Shown: in pieces, positions 38,101 through 47,240 of the stretch
Layout of the letters: every line of letters begins with the position of its first letter
Position numbering within the stretch: position 1 is the first letter of the stretch
Translations under genes and position numbers: made by a program
NCBI GenBank assembly: GCA_964035775.1
Contig: OZ038314.1
Coordinates: 4,347,871-4,411,870, forward strand
Origin: Osedax frankpressi
Taxonomy: Eukaryota; Annelida; Polychaeta; Sabellida; Siboglinidae
Length of the DNA: 64,000 nucleotides
Reading direction: 5' to 3'
Notes under the pieces: generated by a model
Database searches by the model: none
Told to the model about the DNA's origin: nothing
What the model saw: the letters and a program-made list of their open reading frames with translations, nothing else

Positions 38101-39855
38101 TGATGAGTTATTAGTGTTGAGCTAGTAGTGTTGAGCTAGTAGTGTTGAGCTAGTAGTGTTGAGCTAGTAGTGTTGAGCTAGTAGTGTTTAGCTGTAGTGT
38201 TAAGCTAGTAGTGTTGAGCTAGTAGCGTTCAGATAGTAGTGTTCAGCTAGTAGTGTTGAGCTAGTAGTGTTAAGCTAGTAGTGTTGAGCTAGTAGTGTTG
38301 AGCTAGTAGTGTTCAGTTAGTAGTGTTCAGCTAGTAGTGTTGAGCTAGTAGTGTTTAGCTAGTAGTGTTCAGCTATTAGTGTTGAGCTAGTAGTGTTGAG
38401 CTAGTAGTGTTCAGCTAGTAGTGTTGAGCTAGTAGTGTTCAGCTAGTAGTGTTCAGCTATTAGTGTTGAGCTATTAGTGTTGAGCTAGTAGTGTTCAGCT
38501 AGTAGTGTTGAGCTAGTAGTGTTGAGTTATTAGTGTTGAGCTAGTAGTGTTGAGCTAGTAGTGTTGAGCTAGTAGTGTTGAGCTAGTAGTGTTGAGCTAG
38601 TAGTGTTGAGCTAGTAGTGTTTAGCTAGTAGTGTTGAGCTAGTAGTGTTGAGCTAGTAGTGTTGAGCTAGTAGTGTTGAGCTAGTAGTGTACAGCTAGTA
38701 GTGTTAAGTTATTAGTGTTGAGCTAGTAGTGTTGAGCTAGTAGTGTTGAGCTAGTAGTGTTGAGCTAGTAGTGTTGAGCTAGTAGTGTTTAGCTGTAGTG
38801 TTCAACTAGTAGTGTTGAGCTAGTAGTGTTGAGCTATTAGTGTTGAGCTAGTAGTGTTGAGCTATTAGTGTTGGGCTAGTAGTGTTTAGCTGTAGTGTTC
38901 AACTAGTAGTGTTGAGCTAGTAGTGTTGAGCTAGTAGTGTTGAGCTAGTAGTGTTGAGCTATTAGTGTTGAGCTAGTAGTGTTGAGCTAGTAGTGTTGAG
39001 CTAGTAGTGTTAAGCTAGTAGTGTTAAGCTAGTAGTGTTGAGCTATTAGTGTTGAGCTAGTAGTGTTGAGCTAGTAGTGTTGAGCTATTAGTATTGAGTT
39101 AGTAGTGTTGAGCTAGTAGTGTTGAGCTAGTAGTGTTGAGTTAATAGTGTTGAGCTAGTAGTGTTGAGCTAGTAGTGTTGAGTTATTAGTGTTGGGCTAG
39201 TAGTGTTCAGCTAGTAGTGTTGAGCTAGTAGTGTTTAGCTAGTAGTGTTCAGCTAGTAGTGTTGAGCTAGTAGTGTTTAGCTAGTAGTGTTCAGCTAGTA
39301 GTGTTGAGCTATTAGTGTTGGGCTAGTAGTGTTTAGCTAGTAGTGTTCAGCTAGTAGTGTTCAGCTAGTAGTGTTAAGCTAGTAGTGTTGAGTTAATAGT
39401 GTTGGGCTAGTAGTGTTCAGTTAGTAGTGTTGAGCTAGTAGTGTTTAGCTAGTAGTGTTCAGTTAGTAGTGTTGAGCTATTAGTGTTGGGCTAGTAGTGT
39501 TGAGCTAGTAGTGTTTAGCTATTAGTGTTCAGTTAGTAGTGTTGAGCTAGTAGTGTTGAGCTAGTAGTGTTCAGCTAGTAGTGTTGAGTTATTAGTGTTG
39601 GGCTAGTAGTGTTGAGCTAGTAGTGTTCAGTTAGTAGTGTTGAGCTATTAGTGTTGGGCTAGTAGTGTTGAGCTAGTAGTGTTTAGCTATTAGTGTTCAG
39701 TTAGTAGTGTTGAGCTAGTAGTGTTGAGCTAGTAGTGTTCAGCTAGTAATGTTGAGTTATTAGTGTTGGGCTAGTAGTGTTGAGCTAGTAGTGTTCAGTT
39801 AGTAGTGTTGAGCTATTAGTGTTGGGCTAGTAGTGTTGAGCTAGTAGTGTTTAGC

Positions 39856-39858
<3 letters not shown>
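32178..39858. repeat. 14-bp minisatellite, expanded 7.7-kb array of unit 3
   Basis: About 550 units. The first 750 bp follow the unit 1-2 arrays; the rest has been reshuffled and amplified. A higher-order period of about 2.39 kb is visible (the variant aatgttcatc at 34,944 and again at 37,331). Shorter blocks of about 310-350 bp are marked by the AGCGTTCAGATAG variant near 35,152, 35,461, 37,540, 37,889 and 38,222. No reading frame is possible across it. Confidence 0.96.

Positions 39859-39886
<28 letters not shown>
39858..39886. repeat. (TA)n microsatellite at the array end
   Basis: About 14 TA units directly fused to the last minisatellite unit; this marks the left edge of the interrupting mosaic. 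Confidence 0.95.
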
Positions 39887-39890
<4 letters not shown>

Positions 39891-40216
39891 AGATGGAATT
39901 CTAACCAAATTTGATATAGATAAAGAATATATAAATTGTTATAATATACACTAATAAAAACATTAATTATTATTATATTATCAATTACTCAATGACATAC
40001 AATACTTCGGGTTAACTTGTTTGATACAAATTTAAATAGCATAAGAAAATTCATTCATAGAATAACATATATGTTTATATCAATAATATCAATATTTCAT
40101 AAAAAGTAGCCATATATTACACTAGTGTGTAATATATGGCTACTATAATATAACATCAATACTAAATATCGTATTCATGTATTCTATTATGTTTTATTCA
40201 TTGTTAAAATTTTTAA
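39887..40216. other. AT-rich sequence at the left of the mosaic
   Basis: No gene seen. It contains the perfect hairpin at 40106-40143. Confidence 0.7.
40106..40143. repeat. Perfect 17-bp hairpin
   Basis: Arms GTAGCCATATATTACAC and its exact reverse complement enclose the loop TAGT. No mismatch. It could be a small palindromic element or a rearrangement fold-back. Confidence 0.9.
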
Positions 40217-40364
40217 GGTACGGAAGACCCCTGATATTTGTATTATACCCTAATTAGAGTACATGATTAAATAATCAATTAGGGTACGAAATGGTTCATT
40301 TATATGGTACACCAGTACTATATTTTAGAATACAAGAAGTTCAAAAATACACAATTGTTTTGTG
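40217..40364. repeat. 150-bp direct repeat, copy A
   Basis: Starts at the TACGGAAGACCCCTGATATT stretch and runs to ACAATTGTTTTG. About 90% identical to 47092-47240. It contains an internal inverted repeat CCTAATT..AATTAGG around a TTAAATAA core. Confidence 0.9.
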
Positions 40365-40597
40365 TACTCTAATATTATATGCATTTTTATACGTTGAGAA
40401 TACGCAAATGTATATAATAAATAAATTAAAATAATTACAACTATAAGTGGAATAAACTAAAAATATACCATTTTTGTATTTTTATTGCGTGCGTTGTATA
40501 AAAAAGTACGTGTGCTATTTTAAATTTATTTGATAACATTTATTAATCCAATATTGAACTAATTTTTTAGTATCACATATATATGCGATGATGAATA

Positions 40598-40984
40598 ACA
40601 TATTACTTATTATATTTAACAATAATTATATAATATAATAAATCCTGTATTATATAATTAATTTATATATAAAGTATACATATATGTATAGTTAATAAAT
40701 AGATTACATATCACATACATTATAGTATATAATATTATTATAATAATTTTAATAATAATTAATAATAACTTCCGCTCTCCTCTAGTAGATAGTATATAAG
40801 TAAGAACTTCATACATATTACTTATTATATTTAACAATAATTATATAATATAATAAATACTGTATTATATAATTAATTTATATATAAAGTATACATATAA
40901 GTATACTTAATAAATAGATAACATATCACATACATTATAGTATATAATATTAATATAATAATTTTAATAATATTAATAATAATT
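40598..40984. repeat. Tandem duplication of about 170 bp, period 215 bp
   Basis: Copies begin at 40598 and 40813 (acatattacttattatattt) and share TATAATTAATTTATATATAA and ATCACATACATTATAG. The first about 50 bp also occur inverted near 52,610-52,655. Confidence 0.88.
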
Positions 40985-41106
40985 CCACCCTGTACCTCTT
41001 GTTCCTCTTACATCTCCCACTCCCACTCACTCTGCCAATCCCTCCCTCTCATACTCCCTCTTCTCTCATTCTCCATCCCTTCTTCCACTCCCTTCACTCT
41101 CCCTCT
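40983..41106. repeat. 124-bp polypyrimidine tract
   Basis: The plus strand is almost only C and T (CTCCCACTCCCACTCACTCT and similar). It is far more GC-rich than its surroundings and very asymmetric between strands. Able in principle to form triplex DNA. No coding sense. Confidence 0.85.
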
Positions 41107-41364
41107 ATATAGTATTTGATTACTTATAATAAAGTTCCGAGTACAGTAGTAAATATTGGTTATAAGTTATATTCCTATACTTGTTAATTGAATTTTTGTT
41201 ATATAATTGTTATTCTATATATACACTAATATGATTAATATGATGTAGTGGCGTGCGCAATTTGTATGGGGTTCATGGCCTAGATTATTTTTTTTGCAAT
41301 TATATGCTAAAAAATTATTTAGACTTTTTTTGATTTATCCAATAATATACAATATTATTTATTG
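41107..41364. other. AT-rich sequence
   Basis: No gene seen. It holds a slightly GC-richer phrase (GTGGCGTGCGCAATTTGTAT, 41249-41268) that I cannot assign. Confidence 0.6.
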
Positions 41365-41719
41365 CCTTATATCTAACTTAACTTTACCTTAAATCTAACT
41401 TAACTTTACATTTTATCTAACTTAACTTTACATTATATCTAACTTAACTTTGACTTATATATAACTTAACTTTACCTTATATCTAACTTATCTTAACCTT
41501 ATATCTAACTTAATTTACCTTATATTTAAATTAACTTAACTCTACCTTAACTTTACCTTATATCTAACTTAATTCTACCTTATATCTAACTTATCTTTAC
41601 CTTATATTTAAATTAACTTAACTCTACCTTAACTTTACCTTATATCTAACTTAATTCTACCTTATATTTAACTTAACTTTACAAAATATCTAACTTAACT
41701 TTACCTTTTATCTAACTTT
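41365..41719. repeat. 22-bp minisatellite (ccttatatctaacttaacttta)
   Basis: About 16 imperfect copies. A shorter inverted patch of the same motif is at 52490-52600, in the opposite arm of the large inverted repeat. Confidence 0.92.
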
Positions 41720-41819
41720 CATTAATATATTAATACATAGTACATTAATATTACATCAATACATTACATTATACATAAATAAATCATATACATATATAAA
41801 TACATTAATAACTTACATT

Positions 41820-42281
41820 TAAATATATATATTTAAACACACACACGAGTTATACAAATTATTATGTTATTTTAAAATATTAAAAATAATAATGTTGCTA
41901 AATTAATAATATTAAATTCTAAATTAATATTTTTAAACTTAATTACATAATATATGATTAATTTAAATAAAACATAAATAATGATGATAAACAGTCAAAT
42001 GTGGTAGGCCTTAAAAGGACTCGTTTGTTGAAAAAAAAAGTAGAAAAATGAGAGTAGAAAATGAGAGCAGAACAAATTATTAACCGCTGACAAAATCTGA
42101 ATACATATTAATATATATCAGAAATGTTATAAGTAAAAAATAGTTAATTATTTACAATTTTCAAAATAATTATTTCAGTATTTTGGTTTAATTTACCTTT
42201 AGTAATGTTCACACTATTGTTTAAATCTAATTATGAACTTGTTGAGGATCAGAATATTCCTCATCTCTCATGTAATGAACG
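41820..42281. repeat. Inverted repeat arm 1-left, with decayed histone 3' end
   Basis: The reverse complement matches 51854-52325 over about 460 bp with moderate divergence. Read on the minus strand it contains GCGGTTAATA (compare the H4 end GGCGGTTAATA), then AGTCCTTTTAAGGCCT at 42006-42021, then a flank like that after H4 (ACTGTTTATCA, then TTAATT and TGTAATTA). This is what an ancient H4 3' end would look like. Confidence 0.65.
42006..42021 (-). terminator. Decayed histone stem-loop, left arm
   Basis: Minus strand AGTCCTTTTAAGGCCT: histone stem-loop pattern with one stem mismatch, followed by ACCA. Confidence 0.55.
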
Positions 42282-42365
42282 TATACAAGCTTAACTAAGT
42301 AGTAGAAAATTAAATTCAATTTTATTACTATCCACTAGCTAATTAGATGAAGAAAATACAATGAA

Positions 42366-42596
42366 ATGGGGAATCTCATTTTTTCGTGTCCGTCTAAATC
42401 TTTTTCAGTTCTTTGCATCTCGAATACATATTCATTTAGTTTTTGCCAAGTTATATGGTCGACATATAACATTGTTCGAAATCATAGCCTAATATATAAT
42501 TATATAATGGTGGATGTAATTAACAATATAAATAAGTTAATATATCTCTCTTTTTATGATAACTCAATAGAATATTCTATGTTGCTTGCTAAGTAA
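42366..42596 (+). CDS. Unknown 76-codon open frame
   Basis: ATG-to-stop frame rich in S, I, N, Y and F, with mildly hydrophobic stretches (residues 8-32). I recognise no family. It lies wholly inside a segment of about 375 bp (42282-42659) that is present in the left inverted arm and absent from the right arm at 51857. AT-rich DNA gives such frames by chance. Probably not a gene; listed because of the presence/absence difference. Confidence 0.12.
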   Translation: MGNLIFSCPSKSFSVLCISNTYSFSFCQVIWSTYNIVRNHSLIYNYIMVDVINNINKLIYLSFYDNSIEYSMLLAK

Positions 42597-42611
42597 ATTC
42601 CATACTTACTA

Positions 42612-42711
42612 ATATCGAATAGTATTAATTTAATTCATCGAATCTAAAGGTTATATTGGCGATTATACAGTTAATTCTTTTTCAGCTATGTTTACGGCCA
42701 AGTGAGAAGAT
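42612..42711. repeat. 100-bp seam repeat, copy 1 (minus orientation)
   Basis: The reverse complement occurs at 48271-48370, and part of it at 51807-51857. Shared core CGGCCAAGTGAGAAGATGA. Here it borders a GAGT microsatellite. Confidence 0.9.
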
Positions 42712-42725
42712 GAGGTTATTTCCCT

Positions 42726-42968
42726 TGAGTGAGTGAGTTAATGTGTGATTGGATAAATATGTGATTGAGTGAGGAGTGAGTGAGTGAGTGAGTAAGTCAG
42801 TGAATGAGTGAGTGTTGAGTGAGTGAGTTAGAGTGAGTGAGTGAGGAGTGAGTTAGTGAGGAGTGAGTTAGTGAGGAGTGAGTTAGTGAGGAGTGAGTAA
42901 GTCAGTCAATGAGAGAGTATTAAGTGAGTGGTAAGTGAGTGAATGAGTCAATGAGTGAGTGAGTGAGA
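42726..42968. repeat. (GAGT)n microsatellite
   Basis: Imperfect GAGT/GAGTGAGGAGT repeat, about 240 bp. Its complement (ACTC)n is at 51595-51792 in the opposite arm. Confidence 0.95.
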
Positions 42969-42970
42969 TA

Positions 42971-43835
42971 ATATATATTCTAATATATATTCTAATATGT
43001 ATTCTAATATATATTCTAATATATATTCTAATATATACTCTAATTGTATTCTAATTGTATTCTAATTGTATTCTAATTGTATTCTAATTGTATTCTAATT
43101 GTATTATAATTGTATTCTAATTGTATTCAAATATGTATTCTAATTGTATTCTAATATATATTCTAATTCTTTTCTAATATATATTCTAATTGTATTATAA
43201 TATATATTCTAATTGTATTATAATATATATTCTAACTGTATTCTAATATATATTCTAATATGTATTCTAATTGTATTCTAATATATATTTTAATTGTATT
43301 CTAATTGTTTTCTAATATATATTCTAATTATATTCTAATTGTATTCTAATATATATTCTAATTGTATTCTAATATATATTCTAACTGTATTCTAATATAT
43401 ATTCTAATATGTATTCTAATTGTATTCTAATTGTATTCTAATTGTATTCTAATTGTATTCTAATTGTATTCTAATTGTTTTCTAATTGTATTCTAATTGT
43501 ATTCTAATATATATTCTAATATATATTCTAATTGTATTCTAAAATGTATTATAATTATATTCTAATATATATTCTAATTATTTTCTAATATGTATTCTAA
43601 TTGTATTCTAATATAAATTCTAATTGTATTCTAATATATATTCTAATTGTATTCTAATATAAATTTTAATATATATTCTAATTGTATTCTAATATATATT
43701 ATAATTGTATTCTAATAAATATTCTAATTGTATTTTAATATATATTCTAATTGTATTCTAATATAAATTCTAATATATATTCTAATTGTATTCTAATATA
43801 TATTCTAATTGTATTCTAATATATATTCTAATATA
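42971..43835. repeat. 11/12-bp minisatellite (attctaattgt / attctaatatat)
   Basis: About 75 units that alternate between an 11-bp and a 12-bp version. No frame and no gene. Confidence 0.95.
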
Positions 43836-43918
43836 CGCATTTTATATACGCACGACTAACGGATTACGGAAACCAGACATACTAACTTACAAAATAAACT
43901 CAGACTCAGCATATATTA

Positions 43919-44206
43919 TTGACACACATATATCTACAGACACTAGACATTGATGCAAATTACATACAGAAAACATCCTACTACAATACCCCCGATATAA
44001 GTGCCTATGCAAAACGTGTAACAAATCGTACAAAGGTTGTGTTTAGCTCATCATGCAGGAACTGGCGAGGCGTGCTGTCTACACTTTCCGCTAACGACTT
44101 ACTAGCAATCGGTCTAACAAAGAAAGAAATTGAAATACTGAGAATAGATCCTATAATAATATGTATTATCAAAATAATAAAAGTTTCACTTACATCTATT
44201 TATTAG
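43919..44206 (+). CDS. Open frame without ATG in a GC-richer patch, unknown
   Basis: 95 open codons, starting at TTG with no in-frame ATG near the beginning. The middle (AKRVTNRTKVVFSSSCRNWRG) and the end (STLSANDLLAIGLTKKEIEI) look like real protein, and base composition is clearly richer in G and C than its surroundings. The end superficially resembles the short bacterial DUF1127 pattern (L..LD..LL.DIGL...EI), but I would not assign it. It may be a broken exon or element fossil. Confidence 0.2.
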   Translation: MTHIYLQTLDIDANYIQKTSYYNTPDISAYAKRVTNRTKVVFSSSCRNWRGVLSTLSANDLLAIGLTKKEIEILRIDPIIICIIKIIKVSLTSIY

Positions 44207-44326
44207 ATTTTGAAGGAAATGCAATCCGAGAACATTTCGTTGGTCAAGTGAAATATTCTCGAATTGCATTCTGATTTTTTCGGATGCGCGTGAGAAAGTC
44301 TTCTTAACTAAATGAATAGTAGTCAT
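44186..44326 (-). CDS. Short unknown open frame, minus strand
   Basis: 46 residues from ATG, basic and amphipathic (MTTIHLVKKTFSRASEKIRM...). The frame is open further upstream (TRLDENDKK) without ATG. Composition looks coding rather than random for this AT-rich DNA. It overlaps the plus-strand frame by about 20 bp and contains the hairpin at 44216-44271. Unassigned; if it comes from a mobile or viral element, it is broken. Confidence 0.2.
   Translation of the reverse strand: MTTIHLVKKTFSRASEKIRMQFENISLDQRNVLGLHFLQNLINRCK
44216..44271. repeat. 56-bp hairpin (23-bp arms, 11-nt loop)
   Basis: GAAATGCAATCCGAGAACATTTC is nearly the reverse complement of 44250-44271, with two differences inside. 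Read as minus-strand RNA these two would be G-U pairs. The size is like a miRNA precursor, but it lies inside a coding-looking frame. Confidence 0.6.
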
Positions 44327-44401
44327 TTTCTTATCGTTTTCATCCAAGCGGGTTATTTCTTTTGGTATGAAGTAAGCTTTATATCAAATATTAATATTTA
44401 G

Positions 44402-44566
44402 TCATTCATTAGATGTCGGCGTGTTTGTAGTATTCTTATGTTTGTGAAATTCTTTAGATGTCAAATCATTCGAGTATTTTCTGTCATCATATACAGAGGA
44501 TGCTTTAGGTAATACGATCTTATCAAACATACTACGGAATCTGTTAAATATTGAATTCATTAACAT
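44402..44566 (-). CDS. Short unknown open frame, minus strand, upstream neighbour
   Basis: 54 residues beginning MLMNSIFNRFRSMFDKIVLP, then hydrophilic. Same strand as the frame at 44186-44326 and just upstream of it. No family recognised. The pair may be relics of one gene or element. Confidence 0.2.
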   Translation of the reverse strand: MLMNSIFNRFRSMFDKIVLPKASSVYDDRKYSNDLTSKEFHKHKNTTNTPTSNE

Positions 44567-44703
44567 TTAAATAAGTATAAGTTATCATTTAAATGAAATT
44601 AACTTATAATGTATATGCGCATATTATCTAGAGAATTATTATTAGAATAATTTAATCTATTTTATAGAATTTTAATTATTAACATAGTTATTGATTATTT
44701 GTT

Positions 44704-44730
<27 letters not shown>
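44704..44730. repeat. (TA)n microsatellite
   Basis: About 13 TA units. Confidence 0.9.
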
Positions 44731-44734
<4 letters not shown>

Positions 44735-44773
44735 TATACTAATGATACTTAGGGTTATAAATCGTTTTCTTTA

Positions 44774-45158
44774 AACAATAATACGGTTCCATTTGCATGC
44801 CTTTGCAGTCTATAGTAGATGGAGGATACTCCACTATACCATAACTATTTATATATTACCAGTGGGAGGATAATGTACACGACTAAGCACTCATTTAAAC
44901 TAATCGACCAGTGAGAGGATAGTGACATCGCTAAGCAATCATTTAAACTAGTAAACTAGTGAGAGGATAATGAACACGACTAAGTACTCATTTAAACTAG
45001 TCAATTAGTGAGAGGATAGTGACATCGCTAAGCACCCATTTAAACTAGCAAGATCTAAATAGTTATGGGATTGTGGAGCCTAAGCAACATTTTAACTAAC
45101 TATAGACTGCAAAATAACTCAAATGCATGTTGAGTGTGTGGCATGCCGTATTATTGTT
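44774..45158. mobile_element. 385-bp MITE-like element with TA target site
   Basis: Terminal inverted repeats AACAATAATACGG / CCGTATTATTGTT, then inner inverted matches TTTGCAGTCTATAGT and CCATAACTATTTA. Flanked on each side by TA (44772-44773 and 45159-45160), as for Tc1/mariner-type insertion. The centre (44861-45053) is four tandem copies of 48-49 bp. No transposase is encoded, so it is non-autonomous. Confidence 0.75.
44861..45053. repeat. Four 48-49-bp tandem repeats inside the MITE
   Basis: Copies start at 44861, 44910, 44958 and 45007 (agtgRgaggata...catttaaact). They alternate in type A-B-A-B (ACACGACTAAG against ACATCGCTAAG), so the real unit is a 97-bp dimer duplicated once. Confidence 0.9.
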
Positions 45159-45160
45159 TA

Positions 45161-45902
45161 TACACACAATGAATTTATTTTCATTTACTTTCTGGAATAA
45201 TAATATTACTTTATTAATTTATATAATATGTATTTTTATATTATTTGAATTCATTTTAATATCCTATTCTATATAATTGTGAATGATAAATAGAGTTATC
45301 TTATTATATTACTTAATTTTATGAATAATTAAAATACTGTAAATTATCTATAGCGCATTATAACAAGTACCAGCTAGTTGTAAGATTTTAATACGTTAGA
45401 AATTAAAATTATAAGCTATGTTTTTAAGAATCGGTGATATAATTTAAGTATTCATTACTAACATATAGTATATAATAATATTATTAATATTATTCGAATG
45501 TTAAAGATATTAAAGATATATTCTAAGCTATATTTTTAGTTTGTTGTGTGAATTAAACGAATGAACTACTGATACAATATCTAAATAATAATAATTGTAG
45601 TTATATGTCTTTAAAAGTAAGGATTAATTAGCTATGGGTCACATATAAAGTAAACTCAAATGTCTAACTAATAGTAATTATATATAAATGCAATACTAAC
45701 AATTAGTATGCAACTGTGGTTTATTTATATACAGTAACATATTATTATAAATACTACTTTAATTTAAATTGCATTATTTATGATTCAATTAAAATAAAGT
45801 AAACATTAGTTTTACATTTTCTAATTTAAATTTTATTAAATATCACATTGTTTTCAATTAAAAAAATTATATTTTATTTTATTTTCATATCACGAGTTGC
45901 TA
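45161..45902. other. AT-rich sequence without a gene
   Basis: I see no frame, RNA gene or repeat worth naming. Confidence 0.7.
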
Positions 45903-46557
45903 TGTAGTATAATTGTTAATTAATTAAACTAATGAATATACCATTTATAATAATACTAGATGCTATAGATACGGCGATGCCTGGTATTCCATTGAATATG
46001 TTATCCAATATTAATACATAAAGTTACACATATCTTATATTTTTAATATACAAAATCTAGCTCATTTGGACCCGGTAATTCCCGGTAATAGGTCGTTTAA
46101 GAGTAAGTAGAGTTAGTTTATGAGTTACTCACATATAATTATCCAGGAACGGCTGATAATCGGTACTCGATATAATTTGTTGAATTAGTTTAGATAAATA
46201 TATATTTAATTTTATATATCGTAATATGCAAATACAAAAATGTAGCTCATTTTGACTTGGTGATGCCCTGTAATCGATGTTATTTTAGAGTTACTTTTAA
46301 TATATTTCTCTATATTGTATTAACCCCAAAACATAACTTAATCCAAATCTATACCAAACCAAATCCAAAATATAACTAAATCTGAAAAAATTATCATAAG
46401 AGTTATAGATATATTTATCATTAATTATATTATTGTAGGTGTCATTATAAGTAATTATATTTTATATTTAATGTTATATATTACGATAGCGTTTGTGATT
46501 TAGTTATAGTCGAAGTATTAGTTTTCAATATTTATCTAATTATAATACTATGATTAA
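45903..46557. repeat. Inverted repeat arm 2-left
   Basis: The reverse complement lies at 52656-53290 with high identity (differences are scattered substitutions and small indels). The distance between arms is about 6.1 kb. It contains two ctcattttgac/ctcatttggac-type phrases but no gene. Confidence 0.93.
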
Positions 46558-47091
46558 AATTAAACGTGATGTTAGCGGTATATATTGTAGTATCATTATC
46601 AATTATAATAGATAACATTGTTGTTTATTAATCTTTACACGTATTGTTAAATTATATGTAATGCTATCTTAGAACTATTGGTATTTGTGTAGGATGTAAT
46701 ATTATTATAGTTAAAGAATTGTTTATATATAATTAACTTTAATAATTGTTAAAATTAGCCAGCGGTATAGTTATTGTCTAAAAGTTATTAATATCGATAT
46801 TATTAAATGTATGTATGTATACTTATTAATATTCTGATAACCGTATATTATATATTCCTATATCTAAATATGGTAATATATATATATATATATATTTATA
46901 TATGTGAATTATTTTTCATATAGTTGATTCGTAATATAATCCTGAAATACTCTTTATACATTTTAATGTATTCAAATATATGTTATCAAAAAATAAATAT
47001 TGTTTTATACCAATAAAATATATTTATAAGTATATTTTTAATAGTCATATTAATAACACTGTATAAATTAGGATAGAGAGTGGCCAATTTT
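46558..47091. other. AT-rich sequence without a gene
   Basis: Nothing supportable; one short TA-run at about 46878-46893. Confidence 0.7.
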
Positions 47092-47240
47092 TAGGATACG
47101 GAAGACCCCTGATATTTGTATTATAACCTAATTAGAGTAAATGATTAAATAATCAATTAGGGTACGAAATGGTTCAATTATAGGGTACACCAGTATTATA
47201 TATTAGAATACAAGACGTTCGAAAAAAAACACAATTGTTT
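47092..47240. repeat. 150-bp direct repeat, copy B
   Basis: Matches 40217-40364 and runs without a gap into the 14-bp minisatellite at ACAATTGTTTTAGTGTTCAG. Confidence 0.9.

Noticed and set aside
41365-41719. Telomere-like repeats (taacttaac motif)
   Set aside because: The motif is 22 bp and irregular, not the TTAGG or TTAGGG of animals.
42006-42021. Working histone 3' end with a nearby hidden gene
   Set aside because: No histone frame precedes it, and the stem has a mismatch; treated as a relic.
43919-44206. Bacterial DUF1127 protein
   Set aside because: Only a short C-terminal pattern is similar; the length, missing ATG and context do not support it.
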